Part shown: in pieces, positions 9,475-19,705 of the stretch
Layout: the number at the start of each line of letters is the position of its first letter
Numbering within the stretch: position 1 is the stretch's first letter
Origin: Mesostigma viride
Taxonomy: Eukaryota; Streptophyta; Mesostigmatophyceae; Mesostigmatales; Mesostigmataceae
DNA length: 36,278 nucleotides
Direction of reading: 5' to 3'
Assembly: GCA_009746045.1 (NCBI GenBank)
Contig: RPFO01001333.1
Coordinates: 1-36,278 of the forward strand
Position numbers and translations under genes: made by a program
The notes under the pieces: model-generated
What the model was told of the DNA's origin: nothing
Seen by the model: only the letters and a program-made list of their open reading frames with translations
The model's database searches: none

Positions 9475-11125
9475 GGGAAAATTTTGGCATAGCTTTCGCA
9501 CCACAAGGGTGGTGCAGAAAATTTTGGCAGAGCTTCCGCGCCACAAGGGTGGTGCAGAAAATTTTTGGCATACCTTTCGCGCCACAAGGGTGGTGCAGAA
9601 AATTTAGGCAGAGCTTCCGCGCTACAAGGGCAGTGAACAAAGTTTTGGCATAGCTTACGCGCCCCAAGGGTGGTGCAGAAAATTTTGGCATAGCTCCCGC
9701 GCCACAAGGGTGGTGCAGAAAATTTTTGGCATAGCTTTCGCGCCACAAGGGTGGTGCAGAAAATTTTTGGCATAGCTTTCGCGCCACAAGGGTGGTGCAG
9801 AAAATTTTGGCATAGCTTCCGCGCCACAAGGGTGGTGCACAAAATTTTGGCATAGCTTACGCGCCACAAGGGTGGTGCAGAAAATTTTGGCAGAGCTTCC
9901 GCGCCACAAGGGTGGTGCAGAAAATTTTGGCAGAGCTTCCGCGCCACAAAGGTGGTGCAGAAAATTTTAGTATAGCTCCCGCGCCACAAGGGTGGTGCAG
10001 AAAATTTTAGAATAGCTCACGCGCCACAAGGGTGGTGCAAAACATTTTAGCATAGCTCCCGCGCTGCAAGGGCTTGTGGGGCAAGGTTGGTGTCTGTTCT
10101 GCACAATAATAATAATAAGGGCGGTGAAGAAAATCTTGGCATAGCTCCCGCGCCATAAGGATGCAGAAGAAAATTTTGCCATAGCTTCCGCAGCATAAGT
10201 AAGGGCAGTGTAGAAAATTTTGCCATAGCTCCCGCAACATAAGTAAGGCCGGTGAAGAAAAATTTGGCATAGCTCCCGCGCCATAAGGGCGGAGAAGAAA
10301 AATTGTGCCATAGGTCCCTCAACGTAAGTAAGGGCGGTGTAGAAAATTTTAGCATAGCTCCCGCGCCATAAGGGCGCAGAAGAAAATTGTGCCATAGGTC
10401 CCGCAACATAAGTAAGGGCGGTGTAGAAAATTTTGGCATAGCTCCCGCGCCATAAGGGCGGAGAAGAAAATTGCATGCAAGTATTTCCTTACTGATTACT
10501 TCCTAACAACTGAAACTCACAAGGGTGGTGCAGAAAATTTTGGCAGAGCTTCCGCGCCACAAGGGTGGTGCAGAAAATTTTGGCAGAGCTTCCGCGCCAC
10601 AAAGGTGGTGCAGAAAATTTTAGTATAGCTCCCGCGCCACAAGGGTGGTGCAGAAAATTTTAGAATAGCTCACGCGCCACAAGGGTGGTGCAAAACATTT
10701 TAGCATAGCTCCCGCGCTGCAAGGGCTTGTGGGGCAAGGTTGGTGTCTGTTCTGCACAATAATAATAATAAGGGCGGTGAAGAAAATCTTGGCATAGCTC
10801 CCGCGCCATAAGGATGCAGAAGAAAATTTTGCCATAGCTTCCGCAGCATAAGTAAGGGCAGTGTAGAAAATTTTGCCATAGCTCCCGCAACATAAGTAAG
10901 GCCGGTGAAGAAAAATTTGGCATAGCTCCCGCGCCATAAGGGCGGAGAAGAAAAATTGTGCCATAGGTCCCTCAACGTAAGTAAGGGCGGTGTAGAAAAT
11001 TTTAGCATAGCTCCCGCGCCATAAGGGCGCAGAAGAAAATTGTGCCATAGGTCCCGCAACATAAGTAAGGGCGGTGTAGAAAATTTTGGCATAGCTCCCG
11101 CGCCATAAGGGCGGAGAAGAAAATT
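9475..11125. repeat. 40-bp minisatellite in a Helitron intron
   Basis: Roughly 40-base units with the core CACAAGGGTGGTGCAGAAAA followed by TTTTGGCATAGCTTCCGCGC are repeated from 9475. Toward the right (about 10100-10460) a second subtype appears, with CATAAGTAAGGGCGGTGTAG. The array occupies the intron between the Rep exon and the exon at 11813. The repetitive minus-strand reading frames (FCTTLVARKLCQ and similar) come from the unit and have no gene-like composition. Isolated units recur at about 11700, 12450 and 12780-12935. Confidence 0.93.
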
Positions 11126-11170
11126 GCATGCAAGTATTTCCTTACTGATTACTTCCTAACAACTGAAACT
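9865..11170. repeat. Perfect 653-bp tandem duplication (9865-10517 and 10518-11170)
   Basis: The two copies read the same wherever I compared them, including all three minus-strand frames over 510 bp. The junctions share CACAA. The duplicated segment includes part of the 40-bp minisatellite, an (AAT)n tract and the macrosatellite leader sequence starting GCATGCAAGTATTTCC (10473 and 11126). Confidence 0.9.
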
Positions 11171-11710
11171 CACAATGCAGCTATGCCATGCAGGACACAA
11201 TGTGGGTACCGCTTTTTGCAAGCGGCAGCCATAGCGACCAAACACTTCCATGCAAACTACCATGTGGGTGTGGGGGGTGGCTGGCATGCACGTGCATGTG
11301 GGGGGTGGCTGGCATCCATGCATGGGTTTGTGGGGTGGCTGCCATGCATGTGAGAGTGTGGGGGGGAGCTGCCATGCATGCATGTGGGGCGGGGCGGGCT
11401 GGCATGCGTGCGTGGGTGTGGGGGGGGCCCGCATGTGACGGGGATGGCTGGCATGCATAAGTGGGTTTGTGGGGGGCTGCCATGCATGCGTGCATGTACG
11501 GGCGGGGGGCAAGCGTGTGTGGGTTTGCGGGGGGCTGGCATGCATGCGTGGCTGTGGGGTGGGGCTGACATGCGTGCGTGGGTGTGGGGTTGGCTGGAAT
11601 GCGTGCGTGGGTTTGGGAGGGGGCTGGCATGCGTGCGTGGGTTTGGGGGGTGGCTGGCATGCATGCGTGGGTGTGGGGGGGGGATGGCAGGAATGCATGC
11701 ATGGCTCCCG
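11126..11710. repeat. Macrosatellite leader plus G-rich minisatellite, intronic copy
   Basis: The ~135 bases from 11126 match the leader found at 22390, 26547, 31346 and 35432, including the hairpin CCGCTTTTTGCAAGCGG. From about 11260 to 11705 follow ~30-base units of the type TGGCTGGCATGCGTGCGTGG plus GTGTGGGGG. The block lies in the intron between the Rep exon and the exon at 11813. Confidence 0.92.
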
Positions 11711-11812
11711 CAACATAAGTAAGGGCGGTGTAGAAAATGATGCATGCAGCAGAGCACCGTCGCTAGCGACAAACGCAGCCAAGGGTGGGGCCCGTACCCA
11801 TGTCCCACCCAC

Positions 11813-12368
11813 CTGGGCAGCAGGAAGATCTCTGGCGCGTGCACCTCCGGCGAGAACTGTCCCGCCACCTCTACGGACGCCTGCCGCTGCTCCAACTCCT
11901 CGGTCGCCTGCCGTGCGAACTGCTGCAGCAACGGGTTGTAGGTGAGCAGGTACTCCTCCAGAAGGTCCAGCAGCTTCCGCAGGTTGGGGTCTCGCTCTTT
12001 CACCTCGCACCTGCGGAGCAGGAAGCCACAAAGGTACGCGCATCCGCACTCACAGACACCGTCAGCCGCCTCACCCCAAAGAATCACCCCATCATACATC
12101 ACAACGTGCACTCGCTAAAACCGGCGACTGCCGCACCGCTCACCGTTTCAACACGTCCTCCTGCGCCTCGTCCTTTCCCGGCTTGTCCAGCAGGAAGAAG
12201 AAGTCGTTGTTGACGTGCACGCCGTCCCGGATGATCGGCTTGATGCGCTCGACGGTCTGGCCGTGCAGCTCGAGCACGCAGGCCCCCTTGTTCTTGACCG
12301 AATCCCCGATGCGCCCGCTCGCTACGACGCGTGCCACGGCGAAAAACTGGTTGATCATCCGCCCATAC
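11813..12368 (-). CDS. Helitron gene: two N-terminal exons (12368-12144 and 12010-11813)
   Basis: The first exon starts by completing the arginine codon of the previous exon and reads YGRMINQFFAVARVVASG, then GACVLELHGQTVERI. That is the Helitron pattern of a YN/NQ-aromatic helix followed by a GxxxxRxxGQxxHRI-type strand. Acceptor CATCAG| precedes 12368 and donor GTGAGC follows 12144. The second exon reads CEVKERDPNLRKLLDLLEEY, then NPLLQQFARQATEEL, matching the conserved NPLxxxFR element. Donor GTGGGT follows 11813. Both introns split codons after the second base, and removing them keeps one frame from WIR through YGR to CEV. The intron between them is 133 bp. Confidence 0.85.
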
Positions 12369-12439
12369 CTGATGCATGTTCAAAAATACATTGGCGGGGA
12401 CGATGTGTCAGGGTGCAATACAAGGCACAACCCACTTCA

Positions 12440-12940
12440 GCCTAGGCTGGTGAAAAAAAATTCAGCATAGCTTCCGCACCGCAAGGGTTTGGGGGGGGGC
12501 TGGCATGCGTGCGTGGGTGCCGCGGGTGGCTCGCATGCGCACATTGCTGAGGGGGTTGGCTGGCATGCATGCGTGGGCATGGGGATGGCTGCCATGCGTG
12601 CGTGGGTGTCAGGGGTGGCTGGCATGCGTACGTTGGTGAGGGGTGTGGCTGGCATGCATAAGTGGGCCCGCGGTGCCCCTGATTGCTGTCTGGCCCCTAA
12701 TTATGTGGATGTGGCTGGCTGCCTGCCCTTCTGTTTGCCTCATCCCATGCCCCAAGGCTCGTAGCTCAAGCCTCAATCGTGGTGAAAGAACTTCAGCATA
12801 GCTTCCACACCACAAGGGTGGTGAAGAAAATTTGAGCATAGCTTCCGCACCAGCAAACATGGTGAAAAAAATTCAGCATAGCTTCCGCACTACAAGGGTG
12901 GTGAAGAAAATTTGAGCATAGCTCATGCACTATAAGGGCG
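12440..12940. repeat. Intronic 40-bp units, G-rich minisatellite and macrosatellite tail
   Basis: Within the intron 12369-13020 lie a 40-bp-family unit (about 12445-12485) and G-rich ~30-bp units (12485-12665). Then comes a stretch from 12665 (CCCGCGGTGCCCCTGATTGC onward) to about 12775 that matches the tail after the minisatellite in each macrosatellite unit (24120, 28590, 33170). Several more 40-bp-family units follow (12780-12935). Confidence 0.9.
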
Positions 12941-13020
12941 GATGACATGCCCGCACGGTCCATGCGTCAATACACACAAACACGTAGTAATTAAGAGCAG
13001 TGCTCATTCCAACACCGTAC

Positions 13021-13448
13021 CTGATCCACAGCGCCACGTTCGTCGGGTTGCAGTGGATCTGCCACAGCATCTCCTCCTGGTGGGTCAGCTCGTTGCGCGC
13101 GAGCTCACGTTCATCCGCGTTCGCCTCAGCCAGCAGCCGCTCACGCCGCCTACGCTTCTCGATGATGAGATTCAGGTTCGGCTCCAACACCTTTGCCTTG
13201 CCTTTCGAGCAGCAGCGGCTACGCTTGGGCTCCTCCTCCTTGAACATGGGCGCGTGGCACTTCGGGCACTTGCTGCGTTCGCGGTGCTCATCGAGTGAGT
13301 ACGGATGCGCGGCGCTCGGGTCGTTGGTCAGTGGTCGCAGCTTGAACGGCCGCATTCCGAAGCCAGCATAGTCGCCCGTGTCCAGGCAGCGCGAGAGCCG
13401 CCGCACCTCCGTGAGCGTCATGCCAAACTTCTTCATCTCGTCGTTTTC
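13021..13448 (-). CDS. Helitron gene: N-terminal cysteine-cluster exon
   Basis: The exon begins after CGACGCAG| with ENDEMKKFGMTLTEVRRL and ends at ALWI plus the first two bases of an Arg codon before GTACGG. It holds a putative zinc-binding cluster, CPKCHAPMF followed after a short basic stretch by SRCCSK. A long basic helix follows (LIIEKRRRRERLLAEANADE) and then HCNPTNVALW. Helitron Rep-Hel proteins commonly have a CxxC zinc-finger-like element in this position, thought to help DNA binding. Phase is 0 at the 5' side, which joins to the exon ending at 13681, and 2 at the 3' side. Its frame is clean and its composition coding-like. Confidence 0.85.
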
Positions 13449-13680
13449 CTGCGTCGGCAACAACCAAAACCAGCAAAAAAATGGAACATACGATAAATGG
13501 AACATATGGTACGGCATAATACAGTTTAGTATGCGATTACGGTATGGCTCTTCTGAACGGCGCATGGCATTGCCGTCGATGGAAACAATGGGCGATCCCC
13601 TGCCCATCACCGCGATACCGAGCCAAGTGCAATCTTCAGAATCACACACAAGTAACTGACATAACGTAAGAAAAACTCAC

Positions 13681-14094
13681 CCTCTTCTTCTTCTGCCCGT
13701 GCGTCTCCGCGGTCACAGGTGCCACATCGTCAACAGCTCGCTTCCCATCACTGCCAGGTGGTGACAAGCCCGGGCTGCCTGCCTCAACCGGGTCGATGCG
13801 CTCCCCGTCGCCGGTGCTCCCCACGTTGTCGTCGGCGTCGTCGCTGTCCATCCTCACATCGCTGTCGGTGTCAGCCCCCTCGCTGTCATCGGCGTCATTG
13901 TCGTCCATGCTTGCATCCTTCTTGCCTCGCGTGTGCTTTGCACTGCTCGCAATCCCCTGCTTCTTTTGTCGCAAACGACTGTCACGCTTCCGCCTTTGCT
14001 GTGCGTCCAGCTTGTCAACAAAAGAGACACCCGCATCACGCGAGCCTGCATCGCCCTGTGCTTGCACACCGGCAGCATCCTGCGCATGCGACAT
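13681..14094 (-). CDS. Helitron gene: probable first exon (basic then acidic)
   Basis: The frame has an ATG at 14094 (MSHAQDAAGVQAQG) and ends in GQKKKR before the donor GTGAGT at 13680, phase 0. It has a basic stretch (DAQQRRKRDSRLRQKKQG) and then an aspartate/serine-rich low-complexity region, typical of disordered N-termini carrying nuclear-localisation-like clusters. It joins in phase to ENDEMKK in the next exon. The sequence just before codon 6 (CGCATGCGCAG|, after a T-rich run) is also a plausible 3' splice site. So this may be an internal exon (start 14079) of a longer gene including the module exons to the right. I cannot decide between the two. Confidence 0.65.
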
Positions 14095-14271
14095 GACAAA
14101 AAGAACGTGAGGTGTACGGGACGTAGCTGTGACTAATTAATGTAAAAACTGCGAAGACAAATGCTGCCACAAGTGATATGACTGCATAACATGGCACGAC
14201 AAAGGATAATGACCATGCTTGTATAATCATCCGCTAACACGAAGCAGAAACCACGAAACGACCGTGCTTAC

Positions 14272-17200
14272 CGCTGACTCGCGAATGATCCTGGGACCTG
14301 CAGGTTGCACCCTCGCGTTGATCATGTCCAACACAGTTTTTCCCTGCAGTAAAATGTGGAATCCACGACATTCCCAAATTGACGGGATTATTACACAGCG
14401 ACAGGACCAATTACAATACCAAGAAAATAAGCGACATTGACAGGTGCAGAGGATGGATGAACAACTTACCAGCGTCCGACGTTGCTCGTCAGTGAAATCA
14501 TCCCGACGTCGAACCTCGTTCACCAATGAATGCAGGTATTCGATCTGTTCCTCAACTGAGTGTACGTCGCCACGACAAAACGCCTCCGCCGCGCGCACGT
14601 AGGCCAATGTCGCACCAGGTTCGCACGCGCCATCCTGCAAAACCAGATGACCGCACATTAATGAAAAATCACTTAAAGTTTAATCCAATAAACGTTGCTA
14701 ACTTGTGGAGAAACGCCAAATATAAAGCACAAGGTAAAGATGTATGGCCACACCTCAGAATTGTCGTTTTGTCTCCCACGCGCTGAAGATCGACGCTCCT
14801 GTCGACGGTCAACCATCCTCTGCAATGTCCTCACCTGCAATCACAAAGGTCACAAACGAGAACTTAATTGCATTGGTGTCATCTGCACACAAAACTGCCA
14901 ACAACTGCATGATAAAACGTGTGGGGGTGGCTGGCATGCGTGCCTGGGTTGGGGGGGCGGCTGCCATGCGTGCGTGGGTGTGGGGGGGGCTGGCATGCAT
15001 GCATGCATGTGGGGGGGCTGGCATCCATGCGTGGGTTTGTGGGGTGGCTGGCATGCATGCGTGCATGAGGGGGGGGGCTTGCATGCGTGGGTGGGTGTGT
15101 GTGGGGGCGTACGTGGGTATGGGGGGTGGCTGGCATGCGTGCGTGGGTGTGGGGGGCGAGTGGCATGCATGCGTGGGTGTGGTGGCGGGCTGCCATGCAT
15201 GCATGGCTTGAGGGGGGGGCTGGCATGCGTGCCTGGGTTCGTGGGGTGGCTGCCATGCGTGCGTGGGTGTGGGGGGTGGCTGGCATGCGTACGTGGGTGT
15301 GGGGGGTGGCTGGCATGCATAAGTGGGTTTGTGTGTGGGGGGGAAGGGTTGGCTGGACAAAAGTGCCATTGGAGACTGGACTATCCCAGAACAAAACAAG
15401 TTGTGCTAACAACAACTTACCGCGATGTCTCGCTGTCTGATTGTTTCGGGATCAGTTTCATGCAAATTCCATCGCCGTACTTCGTCCAACAGCGACTCCA
15501 GCCGGGCAATCTTCTCTTCCTCCGACATCTTTTTACCACGCGAGAAGGTTTTTGCGTAATCCACAAACTCAACAGCTGTTTTTGGCCGCGTATCCACGTC
15601 CTGCATTGATACACAACGGAGCAAAAGGGACACTTGTCAAAGTTAGAGTCCAACATTCAAGTGCCATTCACCAATTGAAGCTTGTGTGTGGTTAGCTCCT
15701 TGCAAACGTCACAAAGTCCTCTTCCTTTGCAAAGAAAAGTGTAAGACCCCCACAATAATGCAATCATGCACAACGGGACACAGTGCCAGCAAAACTAACC
15801 TCAACACCACCCACGCATGCCGGCGTGCCCCCTTGTGCTGCAACGGCTGCTGGGCTCACACATGCACGCGCCGACCCTTGTGACTCCACCACATCTGGGC
15901 TCACATGCAGAGGCACCCTCCCATGTGGCATCGTCGCCGCAGATCCAGACTGTAAGCGCTTCTTTTGTACCTCAGCCAAACTTGACCATTTCTGTTTCCA
16001 CTGGCGCAGCGCGTCGTTCAGCCTTTTCATCTGCACCCAGGAAAGTGACACCCGCCCACACCAGGAAACTGTTATAAGCATAGACCCACTTGTATTCAAA
16101 TGGTGCCCACCACACGCAGCCATGAAAGAAACATCAAGTGGGAAACAGACATGGTCACTTACTGCTGCATCGACACTCTTGGCAGAAAATCTGTGTTTCT
16201 CCTGTTGCAATGCGTTCAGCAGATACTGGATGCGAGCCAGCCGTTCCCAGACATTCGCAGCGCCCGCGAAAGCCGCGTCCGCAAATTCTGACGCTGTTGT
16301 AAATTGGGTCACGTCCACCTGCACACCAACCAGTAGAGCATGATAACATAGCAAAGTCAGGAGGCTGCTCTCAATCAAGGACTGCAAGGGCCTGCTACGA
16401 AGGCGGACTCACATGCAATTAGAGAGCTATATATAAAGAACTTTAGCAACACTAAAAGACAAACTCACCGTCATCGCAGCTGATGCACCCATTTGTGGTG
16501 GTTCGTTCACCACCAATCCTGGCTGCAATGCCACCGTCTCATTCTCCGCATGTTCAGGCATGGCCATCGGTGTCGCACATGCAGTCACCCCCACTTGTGT
16601 TGGTACAGTCGGTTGCAGCACCTGGACGTATCCTTGTGCAGTTTCTGCCACCTGACCTCCACTCCTCTCCATCCAATACCGCAACAGCTCCTTCAGCTGT
16701 GCGACCTGCACCTCACCGCCGTACAAAGCATACAAGTCATATGTATGAATCACATATTATATATTACACATTTTGTAGAGAGCAACATCCTGACAATCAA
16801 ACAACAAAAGCAAACAGTTACCGATGAAGCATTTCCACCGTGCACATCACTCACCGCAGGTTCATAGTCCGCAGCATAGAGCACGTCGCGTCGTCCCTCC
16901 ACTATCCGCAGGTAATGCTCCACCGTCACCAAGCGCTCCCCCACAGTGCCATCGCATGCCAGGGCAGCTTCTAGAAACGAGGAAGCACTTTGGAACTTCC
17001 TCCCAGCAACCTGCACTGACACCCAATCACAAAGAGAGGGAAAATATGGAACCTTAGCCACTGACCACAGTGGTCCCTTAGCAAAGGTCAAACAAAATAC
17101 ACGGGTACTCCAAAACAAACTCACCACCGTCGGAAGTGGTGCACCCATTTGTGGTTGCGATGGTAGTGTTGCCTTTGCTGCCTGTGCAGGATCACGCAGT

Positions 17201-17892
17201 TGTGCAGGGACGCCCATCGGAGTTGCCCACATACTAACTGCCGGTTGCGCAGGCACACCCACCGGGGCCACTGTCATGGTGTCACACCCCTGCCTTTCCA
17301 TCTGGGCGCGCAGCATTTCCCAATACCGCAGATTGTTCTGGAGACTCGTAACCTGCCACAAGGCAACCACCATATCGAAGCAGAGCCACCACTCAGTAAA
17401 ACTCCTAAGTAAAACTGCACAGCCTTTACTGCACAGATCATGTTCTCACGATAAATGATCAACAGCTAATCGTCGGTAAACTCAAACACCAAGCAATCGC
17501 ATAAGGACCAAAGCATCACTGCAGCTCAACTTACCGCCATGCAGTAGTCATCCCATGAAAACTCCGATTTCCGGACTTGCAGTATACCCATCATAAACTG
17601 CAGAGACGCCATGCATTGTAGAGGATCGCCAACCAATGCGGTTGCAGCTTGGACAAACCCGTGTGCCCAGTACCCAGCGACGTCCGCCTGCACAAAAGGA
17701 TTGAAAGAAGATCAAAACCACTGATGTGCATTGAGAATGCCAAATAGTATCATCAAAACCAACAAAACAACTCAAACTAAAGCAAGGTAGGAACTGGAGT
17801 CATCAAGCAAAAGCACAACCTACCAACAGCGTTTCAGAAGCGCTCCTTGGCCAAGGCACGACAGGACCCACCCTTGCCTGCAGCATAAGCAT
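14272..17892 (-). CDS. Alternating A/B exon-module gene, core array (unrecognised family)
   Basis: Eleven exons, each with consensus splice sites and phase 0 at both ends, 5' to 3': 17892-17824 (A), 17687-17535 (B), 17352-17125 (A), 17010-16855 (B), 16705-16469 (A), 16318-16163 (B), 16030-15800 (A), 15600-15421 (B), 14834-14754 (A), 14634-14470 (B), 14343-14272 (A). B exons (51-60 codons) share an F/Y-x-x-A helix and a Leu-rich helix: TASEFADAAFAG with ERLARIQYLLNAL, SASSFLEAALACDG with ERLVTVEHYLRIV, TAVEFVDYAKTFSRG with IARLESLLDEV. The longer A exons start with a short helix (LQNNLRYWEML, LKELLRYWMER, LNDALRQWKQK) and have a Pro/Val/Ala-rich tail, two with PQMGA. Two A exons are only 23-27 codons. 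I do not recognise the family. Predicted: helical repeat protein with flexible linkers, possibly a scaffold. It may run on into the Helitron exon at 14079. Confidence 0.7.
14920..15345. repeat. G-rich ~30-bp minisatellite in an intron of the module gene
   Basis: About 14 units of the same family as at 11260 and in the macrosatellite fill most of the intron between the B exon ending at 15421 and the short A exon starting at 14834. Neither the leader nor the tail found elsewhere is present; a unit with GCATGCATAAGTGGGTTTGT closes the array. The splice sites on both sides are intact. Confidence 0.93.
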
Positions 17893-18023
17893 CTGCAAGA
17901 GAAAGACAGAGAACAACACACCATCAACCAACTCTCAATGTTAGTAACAGCATGCCGCATATGTCAAGAGCAAAGTGACCATGAACCCTGCTGAGCAAAG
18001 TAACCCTAATGCAGTTCACTCAC

Positions 18024-18473
18024 CGCATAATAAATGCTGTCACTGAACTTCTCTGGTGCCGCGTTGACCAACTCGTCGATTTTACCTCGGACGAAGGCCA
18101 CCCAGGCGGATGGATTCCCAACTAAGCAGTCGGCTTGTTCTACACATGAATACGCCCGAGGGCGAGGGTCCCCACCACGAGCCATAGCGCACGGTGGCAA
18201 CCCCCCTCCTATGGGATCCCGACACGGATGCCAAGGAGTTGCAGATGATTGCGCTCCCCTTGTTAGAAGCTCAGGTGCAGGTGCATGTGGAACTGCAGCC
18301 GCAGGTGAATCCATCGCTTGACACGGCGATACCAATGGCTGTGGGGACGATGCAGCGCATGGTGATGCTGGTGAACGTGCAGCGAGGCTTGGGCCTGACC
18401 CTCGAGTCGAAGCTGTTGCGACAAGTGGCGATCCACATGCGCATGAAGCTTGGGCATCCGATCCACGTCGTGC
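18024..18473 (-). CDS. Module gene: long Ala/Pro/Ser-rich exon
   Basis: This 150-codon exon lies between acceptor GCCCAG| (before 18473) and donor GCG|GTGAGT (after 18024), phase 0-0. The first 100 residues are low-complexity Ala/Ser/Pro/Cys (for example GSDAQASCACGSPL). The last 40 (NPSAWVAFVRGKIDELVN, then FSDSIYYA) look like a diverged B module, ending in an alanine just before the splice site as many B exons do. So it may be an A-type linker fused to a B-type helix pair. The preceding 52-bp exon candidate breaks phase, so the 5' connection is uncertain. Another minus-strand frame in the same span is His-rich (HVHQHHHALHRPH) but ends in a stop and fits no splice pattern. Confidence 0.6.
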
Positions 18474-18649
18474 CTGGGCATGGCGCAAAGAGGACAGAGA
18501 TCGGTGAAGAAAGACAGACCGACCCATTACATAAATTAACATAAATTACCAACTACCAGCTTACACATGAATTGAAGAAAGAAATTTTAATCTCAAGATT
18601 TATTTTAAATCTCCTTAAAGCCAGCACGTGGGATGCTTCATTCACCCAC

Positions 18650-19705
18650 CTTTGTCTTCCTCCTCCTGCGTCGGTGCCGTTGTGAAGATACACATTCGTG
18701 CCTGGGCACACCCTGCCATGACAGCACATGATACACGAACACGGATCATGTACAGGTTATCTAACACGTTTGAGTAAATGCACACGAGTATGCTTGAGGG
18801 GCACTGTCGGTGCCCCAACTGCACACCAGCAACTCAAAGGACGTCCATCATACATTCAATTAAAAAAACAGACATGCAGAAACATACACAGCAGCTCTCG
18901 TCCCAATCTCCCGTCACATCGATACGTTCGCCCACGTCGGAATCGCCGCCCTGTGGATGACACAAATGCACGGCATCCAGCCACCAACCATGGTCAGAAA
19001 TGCCATTCCCACACAAAGGCATCAGCCAAACAGACGATCATGTGCAGAATATGAATATAGTAGCATCAAGCGCCGCATACCTCCTCGCACAACTCTTCCT
19101 CCCCTGGCAAAGTTATCTCGCAGTCTCCATCGTACATCGGTTCTCCACCACCTCTGACGGGACGTGCACACCAACCCATGGCAGCAGCTGAAGCCCTCAT
19201 ACTACGCCTTTGCTGTCGCGATTGCCGTGCCGGGCCAGGACCACGCTGCAGCGCAGCACGCGAGTACCGAGTGGGACGCCACGCTGAGCGCTGTGGTCGG
19301 GGCAAACGGCGCCGTATGATGCACCGAACGCGAGAGAGACGACCCCGCCTCATACGCGCACCAAAAAGCGGCACAGGAGCCTGCATAAACAAGCACACCG
19401 ACACAAAAGACACACACACACACACACACTTAAATGACCACAAATGCCACCAGTGAAACCTACCACAGTACTTTTCTTGCTGTGTTGAACATAGCAATCA
19501 TTTCTTCCCGACAATTAGCTCCCAGAAATACTTTGGATGCACTCCACCTACCCATACAAGTCTCCTTGCACATTGACGCCGCCTCATAGGTCGATGTCTT
19601 GCCGCGAGCCTCCTCGCAATGCCAGGATGCCTTGGCAAGCGATAACAACGCAACACCGTGGTTGAGCGGTGTGATGTCCACACTTGGGTGCTGCACTTCT
19701 GCCAT
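18650..19705 (-). CDS. Module gene: tentative 5' exons
   Basis: Candidate exons, 5' to 3': 19705-19472 from an ATG (MAEVQHPSVDITPLNHGVAL, then EEMIAMFNTARK), 19380-19081 (APVPLFGARMRRGRLSR, Arg-rich, then EPMYDGDCEITLPGEEELCE), 18950-18888 (GGDSDVGERIDVTGDWDE) and 18701-18650 (CIFTTAPTQEEEDK). All but the last are multiples of three with phase-0 joins. The 52-bp last one shifts phase by one, so a splice site there is misassigned, the exon is skipped, or a base is missing. The first exon's donor may be AAA|GTACTG (phase 0) or the stronger GTG|GTAGGT (phase 2). The 19705 start is chosen because the neighbouring membrane gene stops at 19926. No domain is recognised. Confidence 0.45.
19411..19429. 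repeat. (CA)n microsatellite in an intron
   Basis: Nineteen bases of perfect CA repeat lie in the intron upstream of the exon at 19380. On the transcribed strand it is a (TG)n tract close to the 3' splice site. Confidence 0.95.

Larger units (their letters stand above)
2343..14094 (-). mobile_element. Helitron (rolling-circle transposon), autonomous copy
   Basis: One minus-strand spliced gene carries the Rep-Hel architecture that defines Helitrons: N-terminal region with cysteine cluster, HUH Rep nuclease with two tyrosines, and a C-terminal Pif1-family helicase. Exons, 5' to 3': 14094-13681, 13448-13021, 12368-12144, 12010-11813, 9349-7943, 7754-7458, 5554-5507, 5392-3617, then 3443 leftward. 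Junction phases agree (0, then 2, 2, 2, then 0, 0, 0, 0). The product is about 1,670 residues to the end of the helicase. I did not find convincing 5'-TC or 3' hairpin-CTRR termini, so the true ends are unknown. One homopolymer frameshift (9200-9205) and one or two in the acidic tail leave it unclear whether this copy is intact. Confidence 0.85.

Noticed and set aside
9475-11125. CRISPR-like array
   Set aside because: Units are contiguous and vary gradually, with no constant repeat separated by unique spacers, and the DNA is eukaryotic.
18263-18481. His-rich frame inside the 150-codon exon of the module gene
   Set aside because: It ends in an early stop and does not fit the splice phase of its neighbours; the other frame continues cleanly to the donor.
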